Source of the DNA: an uncultured Porphyromonadaceae bacterium
Lineage (GTDB): Bacteria; Bacteroidota; Bacteroidia; Bacteroidales; Muribaculaceae
Assembly (NCBI GenBank): GCA_900550395.1
Contig: URSD01000029.1
Span: 1 to 32,414, forward strand
DNA: 32,414 nucleotides
Direction: 5' to 3'
The notes under the pieces are model-generated. The model was not told where the DNA came from. It ran no database searches and saw nothing but the letters and a program-made list of their open reading frames with translations. The position numbers were made by a program, and so were the translations under genes. This document shows, in pieces, positions 15,954 through 23,755 of this stretch (position 1 is its first letter; each line of letters opens with the position of its first letter).

Positions 15954-15996
15954 GCCATCCTGCGCCGCCTCCGGGAGAGAGGGAACGCAGGATGGC
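15954..15996 (-). terminator. long hairpin between the GH31 gene and crcB
   Basis: GCCATCCTGCG (15954-15964) pairs perfectly with CGCAGGATGGC (15986-15996). It follows the GH31 stop by 13 bases and ends 6 bases before the crcB start. No T run follows, so it may be a terminator or attenuator, or a leader structure of crcB. Confidence 0.6.
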
Positions 15997-16009
15997 GATT
16001 GTTGAGGCT

Positions 16010-18307
16010 TTACGGACGCACGAGGCGGCGCGGTGTGTCGGCAGCCGAGCCGTAGGTGCGCCATTCGATGTTGTCCCAATCGATGAGACCCGTGTGCTGC
16101 GCTACCTTGGCATGCGGAATGGCGGCGCCGTCGCGCACGAGGATGATGCACTCTATGGGGCCGCCCGGAGCGATGGTACGCCAGCCGGGCTGATATTCCC
16201 GTCCGTTCTGATAGTCGTACCAGGGTTTGTCGCCGGGCAGATATACGGCGCGCGAATCGCCGTCCTCCATCATTGGTGCCACAAGAATCTGCGAGCCGAA
16301 CATATACTGGTTGTCGATGTCCTTCACGCCGGGGTCGTCGGGGAACTCAAGCAGCATGGCGCGGAACATGGGCCAGCCGTTGGCCGCGCTCTCGGAGGCC
16401 TCTGTGTAGATGTAGGGCATGAGGCTGTACTTCATCTCGGCGCAGCGGCGGAAGTAGTCGGTGAAGTCCTTGTTGCCGTAGAGCCAGGGCTCGGTGGGCG
16501 GCGCGCCGTGGGCGCGGGTGTGGGAAGTGAGGAATCCCATAGGCAGCCAGCGGCGGTAGAGGCTCTCGGGGGTGGAGGTGACGAAGCCGCCCATATCGTG
16601 GCTCCAGAACGGGAAGCCGCTGAGACCCAGCGAGAGGCCGGCGCGGATGGTGCCCTGCATGCCCGTGTTGGTGGTGGCGGCGTCGCCTCCCCAGTGCAGG
16701 GGATAGCGCTGGCTCCCCGCCCATGCCGAACGGGCCCAGATGATGTTCTCGCCGCTGACTTCGCGCGTGGCGTCGGCTACGGCCTTGTTGTAGCGGAGAG
16801 GGTAGAGGTTGTGCTCGTACCATCCGCTGCGGCCGTTGTGGTAGACGGCCTCGATGGGGGCGGCCTCGCCGAAGTCGACCTTGATGGCTCCGACGCCCAT
16901 GCCTATGAGGCGCTTGATCTTGTCCTGGTACCAGCTGACGGTGGCCGGGTTGGTGAAGTCGAGCACGGCGTCCTCGTAGGGGAGGGTGCCACGGCCGTTG
17001 CGTATGGCGAGCCCTTTGTCGGCCAGCTCGCGGAAGTAGCGGTTGCCGGGCACAAAATAGGGGAGCTGCCAGAGCGATATGCGGAAGCCCTGGTCGCGCA
17101 GGTCGCGTATCATCTTCTGCGGGTCGGCGAAGCGTTCGGGCGAGAACTCATAGTCGCACTGCCAGTCGACGTCAAACCAGCCCGTGTCGAAGTGGATTAC
17201 ATCGGCGGGTATGCGGTTCTTGCGCAGCTGTGCGGCCACGTCGCGGCCTTCCTGCTCGGTGAAGTAGCTGATGCGGCTCATCCAGGTGCCGAAGCTCCAC
17301 AGCGGCGGCATGTCGGGGCGGCCGGTGAGGGCTGTGTACTCGCTGAGTATCTCCTTGGGCTCGCCGAGGAAGATGAAGAAGTCCATGTCCTCGTCGGCCA
17401 TGAAAATCTTGTTGGCGCCGATGTAGCTGTTGCCCATGTCCATGGTGACGGGTGCGGATGTGTGCATGAACATGCCGTAGCCTCGGTCGCTGAACCAGAA
17501 GGGTATGGGCTTGTACATGTCGCGTCCTTCGGGTCCCTGCGGGTCGGTGACGAAGATGTTGAGCTTCTGTCCGGCCTTGTTCATGGCCGTGGGGCTTTCA
17601 CCGAGGCCGTAGATGTGCTCGCCGGGCGCGAGGGAGAAAACGGGGTTGATGCTGCGCGAATTGTCGCTGCCGCGCTTGATGAAGCTAAAGGGCGGGACTT
17701 TGATCTGGGTGCTGTCGTTGTCGCTCCATACGCGTGTCTGCGTGAGTATGCGGCCGGAGGGGTCCTTGAGCACGAGGCGCCAGGGATGGGCCTTGATTTC
17801 GAGCGAGCCGCGGGGCGAGGTGTAGACTACGTCATCGCCTCGGCGCACTGCTTTCCAGCTGCCGGGCTGTGCCTGAGGCTCGGCCACGAGCATAACTTCG
17901 TCGGCGCCTGCGTCGGGAGGAAGCACGTCGGAGGTGTGTACGCGCAGGCGCAGGGTGCGCTCGTTGACGGGTGTGACGCTGAAGCCCAGTACGGGGTTCT
18001 GCGGATAGGCAGTGTTGGGGAAGTCGAGCGACTGCAGCGGCTGGTGCAGGTAGGTGTTGGCATTGAATGCCTGGCGCGGCATGAGCTGCTGCCTTTTCCA
18101 CTCCAGTGTGCCGCGCCCGGTAGCTGTGTCGAAGCTCACGAGGCTGTCGGCGAAGAAGTAGGTGTTGCTCAGGTCGAGGAAGTCCTGGCTCATGTCTTTC
18201 GGCAGTGACAGCAGGTAGCTGATGCCGTCGACGGTCTTCGTCTCGGCGTAGGCTCCCGCCGTGACGGCGAGTGAGGCTGTGAGGATTGCGAGGTGTTTGA
18301 GTTTCAT
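16010..18307 (-). CDS. secreted GH31 glycosidase, alpha-xylosidase-like
   Basis: 765 aa with signal peptide (1-21, ends AYA). Retaining GH31 enzyme: N-terminal beta domain, (beta/alpha)8 barrel from ~330, C-terminal beta domains. The nucleophile motif is KVDFGE (D478) as in YicI-type alpha-xylosidases (KTDFGE), rather than WxDMNE of alpha-glucosidases. The acid/base is D542 in HWGGDAATTNTGMQ; GLSGFPFWSHDMGGF and LTSHTRAHG also match. It probably removes alpha-xylosyl groups from xyloglucan-type oligosaccharides in the periplasm or at the surface. It follows the lipoprotein gene by 20 bp. Start M of MKLKHLAIL is chosen because it opens the signal peptide. Confidence 0.9.
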   Translation of the reverse strand: MKLKHLAILTASLAVTAGAYAETKTVDGISYLLSLPKDMSQDFLDLSNTYFFADSLVSFDTATGRGTLEWKRQQLMPRQAFNANTYLHQPLQSLDFPNTAYPQNPVLGFSVTPVNERTLRLRVHTSDVLPPDAGADEVMLVAEPQAQPGSWKAVRRGDDVVYTSPRGSLEIKAHPWRLVLKDPSGRILTQTRVWSDNDSTQIKVPPFSFIKRGSDNSRSINPVFSLAPGEHIYGLGESPTAMNKAGQKLNIFVTDPQGPEGRDMYKPIPFWFSDRGYGMFMHTSAPVTMDMGNSYIGANKIFMADEDMDFFIFLGEPKEILSEYTALTGRPDMPPLWSFGTWMSRISYFTEQEGRDVAAQLRKNRIPADVIHFDTGWFDVDWQCDYEFSPERFADPQKMIRDLRDQGFRISLWQLPYFVPGNRYFRELADKGLAIRNGRGTLPYEDAVLDFTNPATVSWYQDKIKRLIGMGVGAIKVDFGEAAPIEAVYHNGRSGWYEHNLYPLRYNKAVADATREVSGENIIWARSAWAGSQRYPLHWGGDAATTNTGMQGTIRAGLSLGLSGFPFWSHDMGGFVTSTPESLYRRWLPMGFLTSHTRAHGAPPTEPWLYGNKDFTDYFRRCAEMKYSLMPYIYTEASESAANGWPMFRAMLLEFPDDPGVKDIDNQYMFGSQILVAPMMEDGDSRAVYLPGDKPWYDYQNGREYQPGWRTIAPGGPIECIILVRDGAAIPHAKVAQHTGLIDWDNIEWRTYGSAADTPRRLVRP

Positions 18308-18327
18308 GGTGATTGATATGGGTGAGG

Positions 18328-18822
18328 TTATTTCAGTAAAGCGTTGACGGCGGCGGTATCTGCTGCGGCCTCCTGAGGCGTCATGTCGAGGCGACGTGCC
18401 TCCGTGACGTGAACACCGGGGAGTATCATTTTCATGAGCTCGGCAGGGGAGGGGGCAGCGGGCAGGGCGGCGTACTGCTCGTAGGTCATGTTGATGAACG
18501 CAGGATTGGGGCCGAGACCGCGGCGGTCGAGCCACCATCCGCCGGCGAGTTGCAGCGGAGCGCTCGCGGCGCTGACGTCGGAGGGGGCGGGATAGCTGAG
18601 CACGGCTGTGCGGGAGCTGTTGAGGCTGATGGCTACCTTGTCAGGACACGGTACGTTGGTCTTGTACACGAGTGCCCGGGGCCGTGCATACTGTGCCGGC
18701 GAGGCTGCCACCGACGGCGCAGCCTGTACGAGGCCTGCGTCGCTACCCGGTGCGGCCGCTTTCGTGGCAGCGCCGCAGGCAGTGAGCGTCATTATGGCCG
18801 GGATGGCGAGAAGTAGTTTCAT
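18328..18822 (-). CDS. small lipoprotein of unknown function
   Basis: 164 aa. A short hydrophobic leader ends in the lipobox LTAC (C16), so the mature protein should be lipid-anchored. An Ala/Pro-rich stretch (17-45) is followed by a compact domain with GGWWLDRRGLGPNPAFINMTYEQY, which I do not recognise; the pattern of W, R and N residues suggests a folded ligand- or partner-binding domain. It lies between the C10 protease gene and the GH31 gene and is probably co-transcribed with the latter. Confidence 0.75.
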   Translation of the reverse strand: MKLLLAIPAIMTLTACGAATKAAAPGSDAGLVQAAPSVAASPAQYARPRALVYKTNVPCPDKVAISLNSSRTAVLSYPAPSDVSAASAPLQLAGGWWLDRRGLGPNPAFINMTYEQYAALPAAPSPAELMKMILPGVHVTEARRLDMTPQEAAADTAAVNALLK

Positions 18823-18838
18823 TATGCTGCGTTATGAG

Positions 18839-18873
18839 AATCGCCCCGTGCCCGTCGGGGGCACAGGGCGATT
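18839..18873 (-). terminator. hairpin after the C10 protease gene
   Basis: AATCGCCC (18839-18846) pairs with GGGCGATT (18866-18873), and the inner GTGCCC/GGGCAC extends the stem around a short loop with single mismatches. It sits 25 bp past the protease stop and 16 bp before the lipoprotein start. No T run follows on the minus strand. Confidence 0.6.
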
Positions 18874-18898
18874 GTTAGGGTTGGATATGAAGTATCGA

Positions 18899-21046
18899 TT
18901 ACTTCTTGATGAGACGTGCGGTGGTGTGGTTGCCATCGACATCTACGATTTCCACGAGGTAGAGACCGGCTGCGAGGTCGGCCACGTCGACGGTGGCCTC
19001 GGCGGCTGCTGCCACGAGGTTGCCGGCGATGCTGTAGACCTTGACGCTGCTGACTTCCACACCCTGCACGGTGAAGTAGCTGTCGGCGGGGTTGGGAGTG
19101 ATGACAGCGATGGTGGCGTTGTCGGTGGTGACGTCGTTGATGCCGGAGAGCTCGCCGCAATGGATTTTCTTCAGTTCGCTGACGATGGTGGCGTTGCCGC
19201 TTTCGTCAAGGCTCATGAATCCGAAGTAGTAGTCCTTGCCGAGTTCAAAGCCGCTGGCGGAAGCAGTGGCATAGCGCTCGCTCTTGGTCCATTCCTGAGA
19301 CTCGCCGGGCTCAAGGTTGATGGTGAAGTTGGGGAAGGTCTTGAAGATTTCATACTCACCGTATACTTTCTGGAAGTAAGCGGGTGTGATATGTCCGAAG
19401 TAGAATGCTTCGCTTTCGTTCACGAGATTGGCCTTGAGGTCGAATTTGTCGCGGAACTTGAAGTTTGCGGGCACTTCCATATCAGCAACGGTCAGGTTGT
19501 TGGCGATGGGGGTGAGAACGCCGGTGGAAGTCTGCGTGGTGAGCATGTAGGAACGTGTCTGTCCGTAGGGGAGACCGATTTCGTAAATCTGGTCACCTAC
19601 CTTGAAAGCGGGAGTAAGAACATACGTGCTGTTGGCTTCAACGCCGGAGAGCAGGACAGTGTAGCTTGCGCGGCCGATGTTGGGTGCGGTCTCTGTTGCT
19701 GCGGAGGAGCTCCAGCGGTAGATATCCTTGCCGCTGCCTACGATGTGGAGGCCGTACTTGGGCGTGATGGTGTTCCAGTTGTGGTTGAAGAATCCGCCGC
19801 CTTCGTAGGAAACGGTGACCTCACGTCCGAGGTTGAACTGGCCGGCTGTGTTGCCTGCGATTACCAGGCCGGAACCCTGTGCAGTCATTGAGGGCACTGC
19901 GCTGCCGCCCTGGTCGGGCATGATGTTGACGGTGATGTCCTGACTGAAGTTGAAAGCTTCGCCGTCGCCGGCACCACCGGTTCCCTGAGTGCTCGGATTG
20001 AGCATACCGACAAGGAAGTAGCCGTCGCTGACGCCTCCCCAGCCCCAGTTGAAGTGGAAGTAGCCGTCTTTGTCGTAGCCGTCGCATACGAAAGCGTGGC
20101 CGCCGAGGTCGAGAGCGTTGCCGTCGTAGATCACAACGCGGTTTGCTGCGAGCTCATTGTAGATAAGCTCTTCCCACTGAGCGAGGCTGAAGCAGTTGCG
20201 CTGCAGGTAGGTGACGGACTTGTCGTAGCCGAAATTCTCGGCCAGTATGCCGCCTACCTTTACAGTCTGTGCGCCGGAAGCCTGAGCGGTATATGTCATG
20301 CCGACGCCATAGCCAACTGCGAGCATGAGTTCTGCAACAGCTTCCTGATTCTCCTCGGGAGAGGAGGAGTTGTAGGTGTCGAGCATCTTGTCCCACTGGA
20401 TGTCCCACTCGGCGAGATTTATCTCGTCGACCTGCGGGGTGAGGGCAGTGCCGTCGGGGCAGGAGAACTTGCCGGTGCCGTTTTTCTGTGGGTGCTGATA
20501 GAACTTCATTACCTGTGCGGCAGCAGTTGCCACGCAGCCGGTGGGCGTGCGGTATTGGTTGCCCTGAACGGTCTGAATGGGGGTGAGCAAGTTATAAGGT
20601 AGAGTCTGGTCCCACTGAGTCTTGACGAGGGGAGCGATGGCGTTGCGCTCGGGACGGGCCAGCTGTGCGGGAGCCTCGGCTACGCCGTTCTGACGCGCGT
20701 ATGCGATTTCGCGCGCGTATTCGTTGAGCCAGTAGCGGAGTGCGGGAGCCATATTGTCGGCGTCGAAGTTTCCTTTGTCGGTGTATCCGAGCAGGGGGGT
20801 GACTGCGTCGTCGGCAGCTATCACGAGGTAACCTTTGTTTTCTTTAGCGAACACATAGACGGCGGGCAGCTCGTCGGCTTCAGCCGTATATGCCAGTACG
20901 GGCTGCGTGAGAGCCGGAGCAGCGTGACGAGCCTGAGGCAGGGCGCGACCCAGAGCCTCTTCGGGGCTCAGGACTTCGGCCGATGCCGATGCACCTGCAG
21001 CAACTACCACAGCTGCGGCAAGGAGGCGTTGGGAAATCTTTTTCAT
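18899..21046 (-). CDS. secreted C10 family cysteine protease (streptopain-like) with type IX-style C-terminal tail
   Basis: 715 aa. Signal peptide ~1-23; a propeptide domain (~24-130, containing YVFAKENKGYLVIAADD) that keeps C10 zymogens inactive; catalytic domain with C171 in TPTGCVATAAAQVMKFY and H317 in LDLGGHAFVCDGY, followed by FHFNWGWGG. After ~370 come beta-rich domains, and the last ~75 residues (ITPNPADSYF...VKVYSIAGNLV...LAAGLYLVEI) match the Bacteroidota type A sorting domain, implying export by the type IX system and surface attachment or release. Related enzymes degrade host and dietary proteins. The gene has a promoter and a 5'-terminal hairpin (21131-21152). Confidence 0.93.
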   Translation of the reverse strand: MKKISQRLLAAAVVVAAGASASAEVLSPEEALGRALPQARHAAPALTQPVLAYTAEADELPAVYVFAKENKGYLVIAADDAVTPLLGYTDKGNFDADNMAPALRYWLNEYAREIAYARQNGVAEAPAQLARPERNAIAPLVKTQWDQTLPYNLLTPIQTVQGNQYRTPTGCVATAAAQVMKFYQHPQKNGTGKFSCPDGTALTPQVDEINLAEWDIQWDKMLDTYNSSSPEENQEAVAELMLAVGYGVGMTYTAQASGAQTVKVGGILAENFGYDKSVTYLQRNCFSLAQWEELIYNELAANRVVIYDGNALDLGGHAFVCDGYDKDGYFHFNWGWGGVSDGYFLVGMLNPSTQGTGGAGDGEAFNFSQDITVNIMPDQGGSAVPSMTAQGSGLVIAGNTAGQFNLGREVTVSYEGGGFFNHNWNTITPKYGLHIVGSGKDIYRWSSSAATETAPNIGRASYTVLLSGVEANSTYVLTPAFKVGDQIYEIGLPYGQTRSYMLTTQTSTGVLTPIANNLTVADMEVPANFKFRDKFDLKANLVNESEAFYFGHITPAYFQKVYGEYEIFKTFPNFTINLEPGESQEWTKSERYATASASGFELGKDYYFGFMSLDESGNATIVSELKKIHCGELSGINDVTTDNATIAVITPNPADSYFTVQGVEVSSVKVYSIAGNLVAAAAEATVDVADLAAGLYLVEIVDVDGNHTTARLIKK

Positions 21047-21130
21047 AAGCTGTACATATTGAGTATTAATTTCTTATATTACGAAACACTATCGGCGCGG
21101 ACACAAGCATGAATGTGACTCGCTGCAATA

Positions 21131-21152
21131 TATCCCCGCCGAAACGGGGATA
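21131..21152 (-). promoter_or_regulatory. 5'-terminal stem-loop of the protease mRNA
   Basis: TATCCCCG (21131-21138) and CGGGGATA (21145-21152) form an 8-bp stem with a 6-base loop. The predicted transcription start lies 1-3 nt upstream, so the mRNA would begin with this hairpin, ~85 nt ahead of the start codon. Confidence 0.55.
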
Positions 21153-21159
21153 CACACTG

Positions 21160-21167
21160 CAAAATTA
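21160..21167 (-). promoter_or_regulatory. -7 box of the C10 protease promoter
   Basis: TAATTTTG (21167-21160). The triplet 20 bp upstream is TTC, a weak -33. It gives a leader of ~110 nt. Confidence 0.55.
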
Positions 21168-21209
21168 GTATTTTTGTATGATATTATGAAATTTTTAGAG
21201 CAAAATTTG

Positions 21210-21217
21210 TAATTTTG
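21210..21217 (+). promoter_or_regulatory. -7 box of the BamE-like lipoprotein promoter
   Basis: TAATTTTG, 50 nt before the GTG start at 21268. No consensus -33 TTG lies at the usual distance; the sequence upstream is AT-rich. Confidence 0.5.
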
Positions 21218-21267
21218 CATATAATTATGCGACAAAAACGCGTTGTTTTATTTCAAACTCTCACTCA

Positions 21268-22209
21268 GTGAACCTTAAAAGAAGCAGAAATATAATATTT
21301 TGTACTCTTGCGCTTGCCGCCTGCGCGTTGCACGGGTGTTTTACCGGTATCGAGAGCACACCGCGCATCACTGCCGGCGATGTTCGCCGGCAGGGCGTAG
21401 CGAAGCCTACGGCGGAGATGCAGTTCCTTGCCGGGGTTGGGCCGCAGGCTCCGGCGCAGTGGCGGCCGGGCAAGAAGTTCTATGTGGCCGACGGCCGCGT
21501 GGCGATGCTCTTCGCCCGTTCTGAAGCCGCCGACAGCCTGCAGGGAACCGATCTCGTTTACGAGGGTATGCGTGCGGCTCCGTCGCTTACCGGAGAGGGC
21601 GCCACCGACATAGTGCTGCTGACGCAGCGCGGCGATACGTTGCTCTACAGGGTGGATTCGTCGCCTGAGGCACTGCGTAGCCGCGAACGCCTCGAGATTC
21701 CGTTCACGATAGAGCGCGACCCGGTGGAGCGTGCCGACAGCCTGATGCGCGGACACACATATTATATAAATACGCCGATGTGGCGCGATCGTGACGGACG
21801 CAGCCGCGAGGGGCTGCGCCATGTACCCGTCAGGGTGCTTGGTGTGATGCCCGGCGGCGATGCCGTGTATCCGGCGGCTGTACTCTTCTCCCCGGCAGGC
21901 ACTCCGGCCGATACCGCACTGGTGATGATGGGCCTCGGCGGAGACAATGCTCCGCGCAATTTCGCCACTCTTTTCAGCTTTAAAAATCCGCGTGACGGCT
22001 ATCCGCACATCACCGACGAGGTGTGGAATCTGATAGTGCATTCGAAGGTGCAGAACGGCATGACGCGCGACGAGTGCCGACTGGCTTTGGGAGCGCCGGA
22101 GCGTACTGAGCAGATACCGACCACAGCCGGAATGGTTGAACGCTGGAGCTACGGCGAAGGCATATATCTAATATTCGAGGACGGCGCACTTGCCGGATAC
22201 AGATTATGA
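21268..22209 (+). CDS. lipoprotein with C-terminal BamE/SmpA-like domain
   Basis: 313 aa from a GTG start; the codons just after give MNLKRSRNII, a normal lipoprotein leader ending in LHGC (C24). Residues ~30-255 form an unrecognised domain; ~258-313 (VQNGMTRDECRLALGAPERTEQ...WSYGEGIYLIFEDGALAGY) match the SmpA/OmlA/BamE-like fold: a helix with GMTxxE-type start, LGxP, then two strands. Such domains often mediate envelope protein contacts; a direct role in outer-membrane assembly is not shown. Its stop overlaps the next start (ATGA). Confidence 0.8.
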   Translation: MNLKRSRNIIFCTLALAACALHGCFTGIESTPRITAGDVRRQGVAKPTAEMQFLAGVGPQAPAQWRPGKKFYVADGRVAMLFARSEAADSLQGTDLVYEGMRAAPSLTGEGATDIVLLTQRGDTLLYRVDSSPEALRSRERLEIPFTIERDPVERADSLMRGHTYYINTPMWRDRDGRSREGLRHVPVRVLGVMPGGDAVYPAAVLFSPAGTPADTALVMMGLGGDNAPRNFATLFSFKNPRDGYPHITDEVWNLIVHSKVQNGMTRDECRLALGAPERTEQIPTTAGMVERWSYGEGIYLIFEDGALAGYRL

Positions 22210-22964
22210 AACTGACTTTTCTCGGCACTGGCACATCTACGGGAGTCCCGCAGCTGCGATGCAGCTGCCCGACGTGTACTTCGCCCGACCCGCGCGACAA
22301 GCGGCTGCGCTGCTCGGCACTGATAGAGACCGACCGCCGCCGGTCGCTGCTGATAGACTGCGGTCCGGACTTCCGCGAGCAGATGCTGCGGACCGGTTCT
22401 CCCGACATTGACGCCGTGCTGCTCACGCACATACACTACGACCACGTTGGAGGCATCGACGACCTGCGCCCCTGGTGCCGGCACGGACATGACCTTGACA
22501 TATACTGCACGGAAGATGTAGAGCGCGACCTGCGCTCGCGGCTGCCCTACTGCTTCGCCAGGCATCCGTATCCCGGTGTGCCGTCGTTCCGGATGTGCCG
22601 CATCGACCGCGACCGTCCGTTCTTCGCCGCCGGCGAGGAGGTTGTGCCTCTGCCCGTTATGCACTACAGGTTGCCGATAATCGGATTCCGCATCGGACGC
22701 CTCGCTTATATAACGGATGCCAAGGAGGTGCCTGAAAGCACCGTGCGGCTGCTGGAGGGTGTGGACACTCTCGTGGTTAATGCCCTGCGGCCTCAGGAGC
22801 ACATGTCGCACATGAGCCTCGGGCAGGCTGTGGCGCTGGCGCAACGGGTGGGCGCCGGGCGAACGTTCTTCACGCACATGAGCCACGACATGCCGCCGCA
22901 TGCCGGGGTGATTCTGCCCGAGGGCATCTCTCTGGCTTACGACGGACTTCAGATAGAGTTATAA
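22206..22964 (+). CDS. MBL-fold metallohydrolase, PhnP-like
   Basis: 252 aa. Metallo-beta-lactamase fold with HIHYDHVGG (H75, H77, D79, H80), the two-metal site, and an N-terminal GTGTSTGVPQLRCSCPTC whose cysteines (C19, C21, C24) resemble the structural zinc loop of PhnP. It probably hydrolyses a phosphodiester (cyclic phosphate or nucleotide); no phn genes are nearby, so the substrate is open. Translation is coupled to the BamE-like lipoprotein by ATGA. Confidence 0.88.
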   Translation: MKLTFLGTGTSTGVPQLRCSCPTCTSPDPRDKRLRCSALIETDRRRSLLIDCGPDFREQMLRTGSPDIDAVLLTHIHYDHVGGIDDLRPWCRHGHDLDIYCTEDVERDLRSRLPYCFARHPYPGVPSFRMCRIDRDRPFFAAGEEVVPLPVMHYRLPIIGFRIGRLAYITDAKEVPESTVRLLEGVDTLVVNALRPQEHMSHMSLGQAVALAQRVGAGRTFFTHMSHDMPPHAGVILPEGISLAYDGLQIEL

Positions 22965-22973
22965 AAGAAAAAG

Positions 22974-22993
22974 AGGTGCCTTCACAGGTGCCT
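22974..22993 (+). terminator. terminator-like hairpin after the MBL hydrolase gene
   Basis: Two copies of AGGTGCCT (22974-22981, 22986-22993) can pair antiparallel with two G-U pairs around a TCAC loop; a pyrimidine-rich CCTTTCCC follows. G-U pairing works only on the plus-strand RNA, consistent with plus-strand termination. Confidence 0.5.
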
Positions 22994-23094
22994 CCTTTCC
23001 CATTCATCACATTATGCTTAATTTTTAAGTGCTATCTTATCTGGATGAAGCTTTATCTCTTTTCGTTGATTTTATTTTGCCGTACTGACGTGGG

Positions 23095-23670
23095 TCAGAA
23101 TCTTGATTCCACCACGTCCCAGTCTACGATGTCCCAGAGGCGCTTAAGATAATCGGCCCGCAGGTTCTTGTAGTCGATGTAGTAGGCGTGTTCCCAGACG
23201 TCGAAAGTGAGCAGAGGCGTGAGGCCGTCCTTGAGTGGATTGGCCGCGTTGGGTCCTTGTGTGATCAGGAGCTTGCCGTCGTTGTCGCGCGAGAGCCATA
23301 CCCATCCGGAACCAAACAGTCCTGCTCCGGCCTCCACAAATGCGTCTTTGAATGTTTCGAACGACCCGAAGTCACGGTCGATGGCCTTGCGGAGCTCACC
23401 GCCAGGCTCGCGTGAGCCGTCGGGCGAGAAACTGAAGAAGTAGAAGATGTGGTTCCAGGCCTGCGATGCGTTGTTGAACAGCGCGCCGTCGGCTTCCTCT
23501 ATGATGTCTTCAAGTTCGGCATCTTCATATTGAGTCCCCTTTATGAGGCGGTTGAGGTTGTCGATGTAGGCTTTCTCGTGCTTGCCATAGTGGTAGCTGA
23601 TGGTCTCGGCGCTGATGACAGGCTCGAGAGCGTCGTTGGCATAGGGTAGTTGCGGTTGTTCGTAGATCAT
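23095..23670 (-). CDS. sodB: superoxide dismutase, iron type (or cambialistic)
   Basis: 191 aa, typical length. Metal ligands H27, H74, D157 and H161 (DVWEHAYYIDYKN) are all present. Q70 in FNNASQAWNH supplies the active-site glutamine from the N-terminal side and NAANPL replaces the MnSOD-type glutamine segment, both Fe-type marks; Bacteroidales homologues can use Fe or Mn. It destroys superoxide in the cytosol. ATG 23670 is the family start. A perfect 11-bp hairpin ends 8 nt upstream of it; no TAnnTTTG box is seen in the 85 bp up to the efflux operon. Confidence 0.96.
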   Translation of the reverse strand: MIYEQPQLPYANDALEPVISAETISYHYGKHEKAYIDNLNRLIKGTQYEDAELEDIIEEADGALFNNASQAWNHIFYFFSFSPDGSREPGGELRKAIDRDFGSFETFKDAFVEAGAGLFGSGWVWLSRDNDGKLLITQGPNAANPLKDGLTPLLTFDVWEHAYYIDYKNLRADYLKRLWDIVDWDVVESRF

Positions 23671-23677
23671 ATCGTAA

Positions 23678-23713
23678 GGGCGTTTTATCGGTTTGTTTAC
23701 CAATAAAACGCCC
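23678..23713 (-). promoter_or_regulatory. perfect 11-bp hairpin immediately upstream of sodB
   Basis: GGGCGTTTTAT (23678-23688) pairs with ATAAAACGCCC (23703-23713), with GGT/ACC able to extend into the loop. It lies 43 bp beyond the efflux operon's last stop and 7 bases before the sodB ATG. It may end the efflux transcript or be a structure in the sodB leader. Confidence 0.6.
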
Positions 23714-23755
23714 TCGCGCCGTTTGGGTTCATATGTTACACAACTTTCACACTCG

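Noticed and set aside
15948..16009. Fluoride riboswitch before crcB
   Set aside because: The leader lacks the conserved pseudoknot-forming bases of the crcB motif; only a simple long hairpin is seen.
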